A DNA stretch of 64,000 bases, taken from contig QPFY01000005.1 of NCBI GenBank assembly GCA_003665825.1, forward strand, positions 62,001-126,000. Direction: 5' to 3'. The stretch is from Microbotryum silenes-acaulis (Eukaryota > Basidiomycota > Microbotryomycetes > Microbotryales > Microbotryaceae). The notes under the pieces are model-generated. The model had not been told where the DNA came from and did no database searches. It saw only the letters and a list, made by a program, of their open reading frames with translations. The translations under genes were made by a program, and so were the position numbers. Shown here piece by piece: positions 37,548 through 54,416 of this stretch (its first letter is position 1; every line of letters begins with the position of its first letter).

Positions 37548-39915
37548 GTGATGTCATCGACCGCCCATGACATGGCTCGACATGGCTGTTATCAGAGTCC
37601 GTCCCCGTCTTCGTCGCCGTCCCAGTTGTCATCATGTTGGCCATCGTCATCATCTCTATCGGGCTCGAACTCTAGCCCTCCCACGATGTGCGACCTGGAC
37701 CCAGTAGTCACAGCTCTCCAGGACGGAACCGACCATATTGAGGATTACGCTCTGCTCAAAGGCGTCATCGTACCCCGCCTTTCGTTGCGCTCGGCGCCGG
37801 ACTTGGTTGAGCAGGTGTTTGGAATCGATCATCCGGCGTTCGAAGAGATCTCACAACGCGCTCGCCAGTTAGGCAAACAGGTTCAGTCCGGCCAGGATCA
37901 AGATACCCAGGCCGAGCTCCGCAAACTTTTCCTGGAAGCCCACGACAGCAGTCGGGACCCGCGGCTTGAACCCTTGACCAGCCAGTTGGCCTGGATGCAG
38001 GGGGTAGCACGACTTGTAAGTCAGGACGACGGAGACGCAGATCGCCATCGCTCCGTGAGCACGGGTGCTTGGAGGGCTAAGCCATCTGACCAAGCTGGTA
38101 TTCATCTGCGGTAGGCTCAGACCGATTCCACGCACGGGAAACAATTCAAAGTCGCCGTTGCAACTGCCGAGCGACCGGCTCGGCTTTATCTCAACGACAT
38201 TATTGAGCGGCCATTCGACTCTAGGCAAGAGTCGGACAAGGAAGCGAAGGAGTGGACGCCTTTCTTGACATGCTGCAAAGTCGATTCGAGCTCAAAACGA
38301 CTCTTGTGGAACCGCGTCCTGGTGCCGTGCGCGTTCGATGCTTGCCCTCAGCGCTCTCAATGTCCTGGTGGTCCGGGGCCATTTGCGCCCGAGCTGGTCA
38401 AGGTAGTACTTGATCTCACTCAGCATGTGCTCTCGCATCCGACCCGACTGTTCGCCCCTGGTCTGGCCGTCAACGAGAGGCAGGCATACTTGGTCGTATC
38501 GGATCTAGAGACGTGCCGAGTCGCGACCATTATGGACTGCTGGGGTCAAGGCTTTGGCGAGCTAGCGGCGGTGCTCTCGATTCTGCTCGACCTGGATGTC
38601 TACTCGGCCGGGTTTTGTCCCTTTTTTCGACTACACATACCACCCCACGAGCGGTATCGCACCCGCGTCGTTACTCACGTCGGTCTTTGAGTCGTCCGTC
38701 GGTCGCACAGTCAAGTTTGAGGACAAGGAGCCGATCGAGCTCTTGTCCTGCGCGAAGGGGGACGGCGGGCACCATCTGTCCGGACGTTGCACGACGGTTT
38801 TTCGACTGACCCGCCCGAGCCTGAGCGCGACCGCGACCGCTCCGGAGGCCTCGACTTTGTCGCCCTCGTTCGTCCTGAAAATGCAGCTCGTCGGTCCGAG
38901 CTTTGTACGCGTCGAGTCAAACGTGCTTTGCAAGATCAACGCCGCGCGCGACAAGGGTACTCTACTGCCGGCCGTGTTTGACCACCTGGCTGCGCTTGAA
39001 ACTTCGGCGTCCGTCGCCCTTGACTCGGGCTTGCCAGTTGACGATGGGGACCAGTCGTCAGCAGCATCAATGCCCGCAGCGAACAAGAGGAGCCGTGACG
39101 AAACCTGGCGCACCCCGCATGCCCCAACACGACGTACACTCGAGCTCCTCGTCCTGCGCAACCCGTCGCCACTGCCACAGCCGCTCGTCCGGCGTCATCG
39201 TGGCCAGCAAGAACTACCTCTTGCTCAAGTCTTCCAAGTCTTCGATCAACTCCTGACGGTGCTGACCACGCTTCACAAGCTCGGCTTCCACCACCGCGAT
39301 CTTTCGCTCGGCAACATTCTTCACTTTGAAGGCCACCTTGTACTCATCGATTGGGATGGCGGTGTGGCGGCCGATCCCAGAGCCTGGTTTGGCATCGCAG
39401 CCCGAGAGGAAGGCCGCCTCCGGGTGACGGTGAAAAGCGCTCCTCGACAAGCGCTTCAGTGTAACTCGATTGGGTGGGATTACGTGCCTGATTACAAGCT
39501 AGCACACGCGTTCGAATCGGCTGTGTATTGCCTGTTCCAAGTCCTGGCCTACCGCATCAGGCCAGAGGACCCTGCCTGGGACTACTTCAACTTCCGATAT
39601 CACTCCGCCCGCTCTGGTGCGCGTCCTGATCATTCTGAACGCCGGGAGGCGCAACTGGTGGACCGTCGGGCGAGTCTTTGGGGCGAGGGCGCGGGCAACG
39701 ACGTGGATCCGCAGCACAGGGAGCGTTTGATCAACATGATCCGCCGTGAAGATCCCGAGCTGGGCGAGTCGTTGGACTCGGTGACGCGGCTCTGCCCAGT
39801 GAAGATGACCTCGCCTTTTACGTCGGATGAGCGCTCGCCAGCAATGGATGCGATCCGGGTGGGAATACGAGAGCTCACAGCGAGACACTCGATAGGGAAG
39901 GCAATATCCGCGTAG
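37548..39915 (+). pseudogene. FunK1-family protein kinase, frame broken
   Basis: FunK1 is a fungal expansion of protein kinases of unknown role. The likely start is MMSSTAHDM (37548) or MCDLDPVV (37687). Exon 1 ends at about 38012 (donor gtaagt) and the next begins near 38114. The FunK1 N-lobe block is clear (ELVKVVLDLTQHVLSHPTRL, GLAVNERQAYLVVSDLE, FGELAAVLSILLDLD), as are VFDQLLTVLTTLHKLGFHHR with DLSLGNILHFEGHLVLIDWD (HRD, Asn and DWD) and a C-lobe ending IGKAISA at 39915. But the frame changes twice: between about 38330 and 38400, and near 38620-38640 beside a T6 run, where no intron can fit. Either the gene is decayed or the assembly has indels. The beta3 lysine is probably FVLKMQLVG. 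Confidence 0.65.
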
Positions 39916-42367
39916 AATCGAGCACCGGGCTCGACCCGACCAGACGTCTCCTTGTATTCGCCATTCCGTGCTACGACTGGTGGTAGATGCTGGTGCCTGT
40001 AACTATAGCCGAACTTTATATGAGGAGTGACCCTTACTTGGAACAGGGGCGAGTGTCATACCCTTCCTCGCAGCAAAATTGGAGACGTTGCACTCAAGCA
40101 GCGGACCGCCTGCACGGTCTGAGGCTGGGGAGCGGACCTATATTCATCTATAAATGCGTCTGCGGTTGGTAGTGGCGTCTCAATGCGGGATCAGGGACTC
40201 AGGGTGCGGCGCGGCTAGCCGGCGTCCCAGTCTCACTCTTCTTCCCCGGCCACGAGGTACTCACTGCTCCGGATCACACGAGCGCACAAATGAAACCCGT
40301 ATTGGAACAGTTTCCTATCTTATCAGATCGGTATTGCCGTTCTGCCGAGGTAAGCTTACCATGAATGTACGAAGTTGGTTACACCTCAGATTGGCCCGAG
40401 ACGAGCGAAGCGGCTGGAGTTGAGGAAGCTGCCCCGAAGAAGGCTTTGCTGGTGCGTCCCCAATGACGAGGACATAGTTCGACAACAAAAGTTCTATGCT
40501 GATTTAGGCTTACAGTCGGTAATTTCAGCTTTTGATGTCTCTGCACCCCAGGCATTCATCATGGACCAGCCGTACGAAGGGGAGACAACAGTAATGTGCA
40601 AAGCCACGCCCTCAAGGGACACGCAAGGGCTATCATGAAGCATGGTCAGACAAAATTTCGACAGGTTCACAGGAGCGAAGAAGCTGGAATAAGAAATAGC
40701 CTCACAAGTAGCAAATGATGAATGATAAGAGCTGTAATAGACGTCTCAAACACGTCCGTCAAAGTGTTTCTCGGGATTAGCAGGAGTGTCGGCACCCCAG
40801 GCTTAGCGCTCACTTCTCGAGCCTCATGTGTCTTGTAGACGAAACGACTTGTGTAAACCGTGTACGACGGTGGAATCCGAGTGGTGCGTGGTGGTAAACA
40901 TGGGAGCACCATGCCAATACGATCGAGCACACGCTCACTTCGCTTGAACGCAGCCGGAAAGCCCCTAATTCGAAGAACACGGGCGCGAACTAAGTTAGTC
41001 GCTGGCAAGAAGCCTATCGGTCGATGAGGTAACTAGGCCACTTGCCTTTACTCTCTAGCGTCTCAATGCTCCTTGACCCGCACAACTGTTCATACGCTGG
41101 CTCGAGAGCTGTCAAAAAGGAACAACTCTGCATGTATAGACACGTCTTAAGATCGCAGACTTGACATGATTGCCGAGAAAGCGAGTTTCGAAGCCGCTGC
41201 TTTGGCAGCAGCTGCACGTACAGTTATCCAATGACTTCATGGTTTTTAATGAATCATGCTTAGATTGAATGACCTTTATTAAGCCAAGGAGACACGAAGT
41301 GAGGCCGATTAGTCCGATGATGGAGAACTTGGACCGCGGGTCCCGGCGCCCTCCCTTCCGTTAAGTTGATGGGACACAGTCATACGCAACAAGAGCGTCA
41401 AAAACTGAGAAGCAGGGAAGATTACGGAGTGACATGAACGAATGCTGCAACAGAAGGATTTCGCATGCTGGTTCGGATTCATCTATGGGTCACCAGTGGG
41501 GTTGCCACGGTGCCGACTCGGACCGGCGGCGACCGGCAGTCCCTTTCTCAGAGTGGCAGTCAAGCCGATACCGGGACCCCAGCCACCCGCTGCTGTAAGA
41601 AAGCGTAGAGTGAATCCACGCGCTTTCCATAGTTTAAACGCGTTATCGTTTACCCAATCAGCCTGTATCACAGAAATAGTCGAGAAACAAACTTGGTCGC
41701 CCGGTAGGCCGCTTTCCGAATTTGCAGGAATGGTCGTACATGGCCTCTGATCGGGACGTAAACACCACGGGCAAGGCAGGCAGGTCCAAATAACTTGATA
41801 CACCCTCCTCATGCGGCTCCCGGTTCCGCAACATGGTCAACAACAGGATTTTAGGGTACATGAGGTACATGGGTCCCCGGACACTCTTCAGTTTCTTCCC
41901 CCTTCCCCCCCCCCCCCACCCCCCTTTTTTTTTTTTTTTTTTTTTTCTCTTCTTCTTCCCTCATGTTCATGCTCGAAAGTAAAATGCCGATTCTTACAGC
42001 GTGTAAAGAGCGATGCTTTGGGATTTCAAGTGATGTGGATACAGAGCCTTGGGCCACAGGTCCATGGAGTCGTCGCTTCCCCGCGGTGCGTGACAGTGTA
42101 GCACTCGCATTGAGTCGGAGGAATCGACTGAAGCACGTGCACTGGCTACCCAAAACGATATCTTATGCGGGGCCCCACACCACGGTCACAGGGGTCGATC
42201 AACTCGAGTCGATGCCCGTTGCAGTAGTCGAGTGTGCTCAGACAGGCAAGCGGGTATTGTTGAAGATTCATTTTAGCGCGAGTCACTCTTCAGATGGGCT
42301 GTCAGGTGGATGCCACCGCCGTCCCCAGCTCTCACCGAGATCTGCGAGCTACTAACAACAGTCCACG
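39916..42367. other. Gene-poor stretch
   Basis: No recognisable gene over about 2.4 kb. A pyrimidine tract at 41891-41955 holds C13 (41905-41917) followed by T22 (41925-41946). Part of the right side probably belongs to the Helitron that ends at 43169, but I cannot place its 5' end. Confidence 0.45.
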
Positions 42368-43023
42368 GTGCGAGCGCAGATAAACATGCGTCTTCTCGCC
42401 GCTGCAGACCGCATGACCGAAAGGGAACGGGCAAATACGTCGATAGGCGAAAAAGTCGAATACTTCCAAGATCGAGCAATTCTGGCGCCCAAAAATTCGC
42501 AGGTGGATCAGATCAACGACATGGTGCCCGACCTGCTGCCGGGTGACGCTCAAACGTTCTACAGCGCGGATTCGGTCGAAAATGAAGACGGATCACTGTT
42601 CTTGATCAAATACCTTCAGAATCTCAACATCGCCGGGATGCCGTTGCACGCTGCAAGATTCAAAGTGGAAACTTGGACCCCGCCGCGGGGCTGTGCAACG
42701 GCACAAGACTGTTGTCAACTCGGTTACACACCCGCGTACTCGAGGCCATCATTCTCACAGGAGATCATGCTGGACAGCCAGTTTCGTTGCCACGGATCAC
42801 GCTGAAGACAGGGTCATCCGCTGAGTTTTCGTTCACTCTGCATCGGACGCAGTTTCCAATTCGGCTGGCAATGGCTATGACGTTCAGCAAGTTGCAAGAG
42901 CAGTCACTTGCGCAGGTAGGAGTGTGTCTGGAGACGCCCGTCTTTTCTCACGGCCAGTTGTATGTCGCGTTGTCCCGAGCAACGAGTCAGAAACGTCCTG
43001 AAATGAAGGCTCTTTACATTTGA
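42368..43023 (+). pseudogene. Helitron Pif1-like helicase, C-terminal relic
   Basis: Remains of the SF1B (Pif1-like) helicase half of a Helitron Rep-Hel protein. Visible blocks in order: [45 protein letters not shown], then in another frame [52 protein letters not shown] and [18 protein letters not shown] (motifs V and VI). The usual segment between LKV and NLDPAAG (a GxPIMLLR-like block) is deleted at about 42668, which also shifts the frame. The upstream helicase motifs and the whole Rep domain are missing. It reads toward the Helitron 3' end about 115 bp downstream, the expected orientation. Confidence 0.75.
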
Positions 43024-43138
43024 TCGTCGTCCCGCGGTCCTCTCCCGACTTGAACCACTAGGGATCCGTCACTGAACAGTACCGCAGCTGTTGCAGCAAA
43101 GTACATCACATTTCAGCGGGTCGACGGTTACGGTGTCA

Positions 43139-43169
43139 GGTGGCGCGCGGAGCGCACCGCCGAACCTAG
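43139..43169 (+). mobile_element. Helitron 3' terminus (hairpin plus CTAG)
   Basis: A GC-rich hairpin (arms GGTGGCGCGC and GCGCACCGCC, loop GGA, with one wobble and one mismatch) is followed by GAACCTAG and then a T. Helitrons end in a short hairpin and CTRR, with insertion between A and T. With the helicase relic directly upstream in the same orientation this marks the element's 3' end. The 5' end was not found. Confidence 0.75.
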
Positions 43170-43185
43170 TTTTTATTATATAGTT

Positions 43186-43770
43186 TTAAGGATCAGTACG
43201 AGGGTTGTGAGCATGCAAAAACCTGCGACGAATTGAATGAACACGTACGATGAAGATGAATGAGACAGTATGGGAGGGATCGCTCAACTGCTGGTACAGC
43301 TCTCCGTCACCCCATGTTTCCTTGCATATGACAACCGCTTTCTTTCGCTCTTGATTGAGATTGTCGGCCTGTAAAGGTATCAAGACCGTGGGACCCAGCA
43401 CCGGCGTCGCCTCAACGGCCAACCGAATAAAACCTACCTGCTGTTGGCTCAGCGCGGTCAGAGGACTGACAACGATGGTCACAGCCCGGCGTCCGTAAAC
43501 CAAATACATGACTTGAAATATCAAGCTCTTCCCTGAACCTGTCGGAGCAATGACGAACACAGCGTCATACTGATGTCGAGTCTTGAACCGCTCGAGCTGA
43601 AAAAGTCCCGCGAGAGCTTCGATTTGCACCGGCCGGGGGACGAAGTCCTCGCCAAATTTGTCGACCAAAAGGAGACTGAGCTTCTTGCGTAACTCAATCG
43701 GGTCAACTCGATCTTCTTGAGTTAATTGTGATCTCCAGTGAGCAGCCCGAGAGCGACCGGGGGGTTGTGT
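43186..43770 (-). pseudogene. RecQ-like helicase, N-terminal fragment
   Basis: Reads AAHWRSQLTQEDRVDPIELR, then LLLVDKFGEDFVPRPVQIEA, then FVIAPTGSGKSLIFQVMYLV (Walker A) and VTIVVSPLTALSQQQV (motif Ia-like), then stops matching after about 43270, with a possible intron (gtacgt...cgcag) near 43232-43207. This is the beginning of the RecQ-like helicases that occur in many copies in basidiomycetes. The rest (DEAH box, C-terminal helicase lobe) is missing. The break lies within 20-100 bp of the Helitron 3' end, so Helitron insertion or capture is the likely cause. An upstream basic region (TPVKGTPRRSPSIEF, near 43890) may be part of the same protein. Confidence 0.7.
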
Positions 43771-43909
43771 TGGTTGAGTGATGGTCCCTTGGGCCTTGAT
43801 GTCGTTGGCTTTGCCCTCGAAGCTGATCGTAAGGGCGACTCTCTGAACTCAATCGATGGAGACCGACGAGGTGTGCCCTTGACAGGCGTTGGCGTTTGTA
43901 CGGGCATGG

Positions 43910-45801
43910 TGGATCATGAGGGCGGTAGCGACGTCGTGGACTGGCGTTGTGGACCGAAGGTGAGACCTGTGAGGCGCGGCTGGCTGATTCACGTCGGCGC
44001 GAAGAACCGTCCCTCTGGGTCCGTGCGCGAGCCAGCTCCAAGTCGAAAATAACGACTTCTCACCGCTGTAGCTCAATGAATAGGAGTTGCAAGAGTCTTC
44101 CCTCGGGTAGATGCTCGAAAAAATAGCATAAGAATGCGCCTATTGAAACAGATTGTATATGTTGATTTTATTTGCCATGCTACAGCAAGGTGGTACTTTT
44201 CTGGGCCAAAATTTCGATAGGCAACTCAGCCAAACGCGCGGATAAGCTACAAGCCCCTCCACAGAGTGGAGGGTTTCGAGCTTACTGATGACGTACGAGC
44301 AGGCTCGCTCGAGCTCAAGCGCTCCAGCTTCGACTCCCTGGACCGTGAGGGACAACTAGCGGTGTCCAACCGTTCAACAAGAACGAACTATCCAAGGGCG
44401 TCTGACAACGAAAGACGAGATTGAAACCCAGCGAGTGTAGCGAGATGGAAGCCAAGAAGACACGGAAATGAACGTAGTGGGAAGGCAGACTGAACCGAAG
44501 CAGAGAAAGGAAGAATTTCTGAAAGAATGAAGTAGTTTTCACGCGAGTGACGAGGGATGGAGGGTGGGATCGATCAGAAGGAGCTTTGCAAGAACAAGCT
44601 CAGGGTGATATCAGTTGGCTGCAACTGGTGAGAGTGGGGATAGCTACCTTCGTCTCAGCATACCTTTGCAAGAACAAGCGAAACTCTGTGATGCGGCGGA
44701 GGCAGGCAGAGGCTGCGTTTCGAGCAGAGGGGTTCGGCAGAAGGACTGCTGAGAGATGCAGGGGTTGCGAGTCAGATAAGTGGTCCAAGAAGGACTACCG
44801 ACTATCTGCCCGTACAGGACTGGCAAGATCACTGTAGGAATCAAAGTGGTAAGTTCACCGTGCAACAAGCTTGGGTGACCAATAACACTTACCCCGAGTT
44901 ACTCCAGGACAGAGCCACGTCGAGGATTTGGACGAGCTAGTGGCGGCTAGCTGAGAAACGTCATGCAAGATGAAACGCTCGGTCAGCGACTTCGTCAGCT
45001 GTGAGGTGATCTTGGGAGTGAGGAACGCACCCGTATCAACAGGTGGTAAACGCAGCGGCAGAGGCTGGTGGAGACGGAGACGTCGACGGTGCAGTGAAGG
45101 CCCTGAAGGGAACGTGCAGCGCGAGTGACCGCCTGTGAGCCCGCGTGTGTATGATGCACAGCTACGGGTGGGCCGCCCCCCTGGGGGTGGCGCGCATGCG
45201 CTTAGAGTGGAGTAGGCGAGAGAAATGCCTGTTCACTTCTGCACCTTCTTCGTTTCGCTCGAACGGCAGTGCTTATTGCCTCTACACTCGCGAAACTTTT
45301 CGATAGCTCAGCAGGGGAGAGAGGAGAGGGGAGGCCCGAGCGCGCGAGCTCGATCGGCGCGTCAAATCCTTGCAGCAAAGGCCGAAAAGAACAGGAGATC
45401 GAGCACGTGATCCGTCGCTGATAGCGCGTCGCTATGCCGTCGCCTCTGCAGCTCTTCGCTCCTCTGCTGCTTCTCGCATCGCACACAGGCATCGACCTCG
45501 ACAACTCGTTCTGCGCGGCACACTCTCTACGAAATGGTCCAGCCTTCTTGAAATGGACTACCTCGCGTCTACTCGAACGCTCTGAAAAAACAGAACCTTG
45601 GCACCTCGGCTCCATTCGTGCCGCCGAACGAACTCCGACGCGTCTCAAGCTTGCATCAGGCTCATCAACACCGGCATGAAGTCAGTCACGTTATCCACCA
45701 GGTTACAGACTGGGATTGGAGTTACAGCAAGTCATTTAATTCCGTCGTGTCACGTCTTGTTCTTCAGCAGATATTATCTCTAGCGATGCCCATCGCGACG
45801 T
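43910..45801. other. Gene-poor stretch with dispersed repeat
   Basis: No gene recognised. Contains the repeat at 44567-44690. The stretch ends at the copia target site. Confidence 0.45.
44567..44690 (+). repeat. Dispersed repeat, copy 1
   Basis: Shares GGAGCTTTGCAAGAAC, CAGGGTGAT, GGCTGCAACTG, CCTTCGTCTC and a second TTTGCAAGAACAAGCG with the inverted copy at 60630-60740. The TTTGCAAGAAC phrase occurs twice inside each copy, about 80 bp apart. Confidence 0.75.
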
Positions 45802-45807
45802 TCAGCT
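45802..45807. other. Target-site duplication, left (TCAGCT)
   Basis: TCAGCT lies directly outside the left LTR and recurs at 50829-50834 directly outside the right LTR. The real duplication may be 5 bp, with one shared base by chance. Confidence 0.75.
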
Positions 45808-50828
<5,021 letters not shown>

Positions 50829-50834
50829 TCAGCT
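50829..50834. other. Target-site duplication, right (TCAGCT)
   Basis: Same six bases as 45802-45807. Confidence 0.75.
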
Positions 50835-53800
50835 GTCACCCGCTGACGTAGTCCGGGCTTTCCCTTATTACAGTGGCATGTCGAACGGGAGGCACTGCGA
50901 TGCCCTACAATTCAACGGCGTAGATGGAGCGGACTTGCAGAGGCCTGACATCGACGTTCTGTAGGTGTAGTGGTGACGTGACGTCCAGTCTTCACCAACC
51001 GTCGCCAAACAATCGTCCCACACTTCGAGATCAGGCATTCATAACCGTACTCACGGTCCTTCGCTCAGGTCTCATCTGATTGGGGTACCACTGTGGACAC
51101 TGAGCATGTCTGTATGAAGGGAAAAGTTATTACGAATTACATTTCTTCATCTCACCTCGACCTCGCTTCTCCAACCAAAACTTGCGGAACATTCTTTACC
51201 AACTGCGAAATCGAGCTCGGTAGCAAGGTCCGATATCCGAGCTAGTGCTGAGACTGCTCCCATCGACTCGGCCTTCTTGACTTACGTAGTGCATTGCTTA
51301 CTTCCGTAGATCTACTGACCACCTGTGGATGGTGATGGCGCACACAGTAGTCTGTGATAGTACAGTCACCAGTGCAGCCAAATTTGGCAAACAGGAGTAA
51401 ATCGTCCTCACGTGACCCAGGCGAGTTTGCCGTCGCCGTCTGCCGATGTGAGCACACAAGCAGGTGGTTCATCCTCGGAGCTTGTGGAACTACTTATAAG
51501 CCAAATCCGCTACTCGCTCCCCATGACTGCACATCAGCCCGTTCATCAGAGATGCGAGGTAATTTTTACATGACCAACTTGACCAACTAGTATTAGTAGT
51601 GCTGACCAGTAATGCGCGCCGCCGAATCGGTCCGGCATTCAATGCTTTAACTTGCATCTGAAAAGTCCATTTTGGACTGAATTGAGAGTAGGAGATACTT
51701 TAATAACAAGCGCTTGCCAAATTTTGACCATAGCGAGGGCTTCGTGGCATGGGGGAAGTTTTGAGCAGGAAAGTCTCAGTCGGAGAGCAGGCAACGTGCA
51801 TGATCGCTTTCCGAAATGCATTGCTCGCCACGTCACATGTACACCTAGAACTTGCCGATCGAACAGACAGCGATGTAAGGTGGATAATTGTGGAATAGGT
51901 GATATTGAGGAGAGGATGGTAATTTGACACGGACAGGAACAGCGGCTTTGGTGTGCAAAAGTCACTCGACGCTCGGCGCCTGCAAGCTGAGGCCCCGAGT
52001 GGGACAGATTCTTCCAGGGTGGCCCTCGCACATGCATCTGAAGTCGCGAATCAACCTTGACCCACGACATGGCATTTATTTTTCCTATCTACCACACCTA
52101 CTCACCGGTTTTGACGAGGTGCAAGCTTCCGATACTTGAGCAGTTGCATCCGCTTTGGATGAAAAGTCACTCGGCACCAGTAAGGGGAACCTCCGAGCCA
52201 TGTCGGTCGGAAAAGGCGCTTGCACATACATCCCAGCTTTGCGGTTTGACCCTGTCCGATGGCAAGAGATGTGTTTATTATATTGACCGAATCCACTCAC
52301 CGGTTTTGACGATATTTTTGTATCGGACATTCGAGCAATTACGTGCGCTTTGAATGCAAAAGGCACTCGGCGTCAGCCAGGAGAACCGCCCAGCTATCTG
52401 ACTTGGAGAAGGCGCTCAATCATACATCTGAGCTTTGCAATTGGACCCTATCCGATGGCAAGAGATAAATACTTCATGTTGAATAAGTCCACTCACGAGT
52501 TTTGACCAGGGTTCCGTTTGATGTACAAGGGCAGGATCAAGGGCCTTGAGTCCAAAGGTGACTCGGCGCCAGTAAGGAGAGGCCTCGACCGAGGTTCATT
52601 CATAAGTATCTGGCATATATCTCTGACATTTGAGGATGGACCGACGTAACGGCCGGAAAAGTACATTTGATAGTTGATGGCCATCTTCACCACTTTCACA
52701 GATGGGAAAGTCACAAATGCTCTGATTTTTGGGGGCGGTTTGGTGGAGTAGGTGCTCGGCTTCAGTGAGGAAGTGGCTACTTGTGAGAGGGGGAACCCGA
52801 TAAACTCCATGAAAGGCTTGTCAGGTGGCGGAAATGGGACTCAGAGCATACGCAAACCAACTTTTGAATTTTTCAAACTCTCACGAGAGTCGACATCATG
52901 TTGTATGAGCGGTAGACGAGGGGTCGAGTGAACAGAAGCCGCCATGAACGAGAAGAACGCGCCTCGAAAGTGGAGAAACGCAATCACCGAAACTCTCGGA
53001 TTCTTTGGTTTGCTTTTTGCGTTTGGGAATTAACCAAAGCCTGACTCAAAGCTCTGCCCGCATCGAAATGATGTGCGGGGGCGTTATGTGGTCTTAATCA
53101 CAGGGGCTATACTCACGCGGGGCGATCGAGGTCCAATTGTCGGGGCTCAGGATTAGTCTGTCACTACAAAGATATCTTCAGCGCCTATATCAACACTGTT
53201 CAAGACAGCATTAATACTTGCGGTTTAGACCAAGTTCGGTCAAATGGCAGAAATTACATATCCGCTGATGTCAGCTTGTCATCATTGGAGCTGTGTGTTT
53301 TCGGAGACAGGCTGGGCTTTATTCATCGCGCACTTGGCAGAGCATGTCAAGGGAACAAGTTGGCTCGATGCAGGCACGTGATGATTCAAACTCTACTGCT
53401 GCAACTGCGGCCGCAAGGAGCGAAGCACATTCCCTGTCTTCCAATCACCGCCAGGGCATAGTAGCCCAAGGGACCCCGAGCACGATCGGGCTGGCCTGAT
53501 TGAGATGTGGGGCCGCACGGCAGCGAAATGTCCCATACTTGGCGATTAATCAAATCGAGGCAGTATGTACGGTCTATGACGTATCAAAATCAGTGATCAT
53601 CTCACTCAGCACCCACTGACCGAGTGAGGCTCGAGCTGCAGGGTGGGGTGACCACGGTTGCGGCGAAGGCTGCGGAGCGAGGAGGGCGAGCTTAACCGGA
53701 TCGACTTGGGGTCCCTTCCTTCCTGCGCGCGAGGATCATAGCATCCACATGATGTTTCTATTCTTCTCCAAAATATTTCGGAGGTTGAGAGCGTCGGTTC

Positions 53801-54274
53801 TGTTCGAGGTCGATACGCCAAGGACCAAGCATGCTTGAGTCGTTGCCGGGCTTGGTGTGTCGCGTGACTGAGCTCGCCCCGTTTAGATCGAATCGCTCTC
53901 CTCCTCTTGGACCTAAACTTGTGCATTCACCAAAGTTACATCATCGTAGGCGACGTGAGTCTCTCGGCGCGATCCGGGCAAGGTGGAGTTGAGCAGGGCC
54001 GAGTCAACAGACGACCCCGTGGGCCACGATGACTTGTCCTTCGGGTAACGAGGCTACTGCAAGTGTCAGCGGTGGCATAGCTCAGGACAAGCGGGGACAA
54101 GCGAGGAAAAGTTGAGAGGCACGATGGGTGGGTAGATTTTGGCAAGTTGGATCACGACGCAGTATAGGCACCTGGCAGACGGGCAGAGCTGACGGTCCTC
54201 AGGGTCGCGCGTGTCCGTCGGAAGTCACGTGCTTCGGATTCGCAGTCTGAGCGTGTGAGTGTGCCAAAAATGTG
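50835..54274. other. Gene-poor, repeat-rich stretch
   Basis: About 3.4 kb without a recognisable gene. AT-richer than the core block. Holds the degenerate tandem repeat at 51895-52610. Confidence 0.5.
51895..52610 (+). repeat. Degenerate ~200-bp tandem repeat
   Basis: Three to four diverged units. Each carries, in order, a TCGGCRYCAG phrase after AAAAGTCACTCGG or AAAGGCACTCGG, a GAAAAGGCGCT or GAGAAGGCGCT, ACATC(C/T)(C/G)AGCTTTGC, TTGACCCTGTCCGATGGCAA, GAGAT, then a CCACTCAC(C/G)GGTTTTGACGA-like phrase and GAGCA(G/A)TT. A further unit lies at about 57745-57990. Confidence 0.75.
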
Positions 54275-54416
54275 CCGTAGTCCAGCCAATGAAAGAACAT
54301 GAACATTTTCGTGACTTATTGTCGTAAATTGGAGAGTTGACAGTGTCATCCAGACTGCCGAAGCTGATGTCACTACCACACCCGGGTCAGTGTAGTCGAT
54401 CTGACGGACTTGAAGA
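54275..54416 (-). repeat. Dispersed repeat, copy 2 (inverted)
   Basis: Inverted copy of 36979-37121 at about 17 kb distance. Next to it lies a purine tract (54515-54580), mostly A and AAG. Confidence 0.85.

Noticed and set aside
41658..41870. Minus-strand frame with VVFTSRSEAMYDHSCKF, faintly like RecQ motif IV
   Set aside because: It would place the RecQ remainder on the far side of the Helitron, but only about ten residues look similar and nothing around them does.
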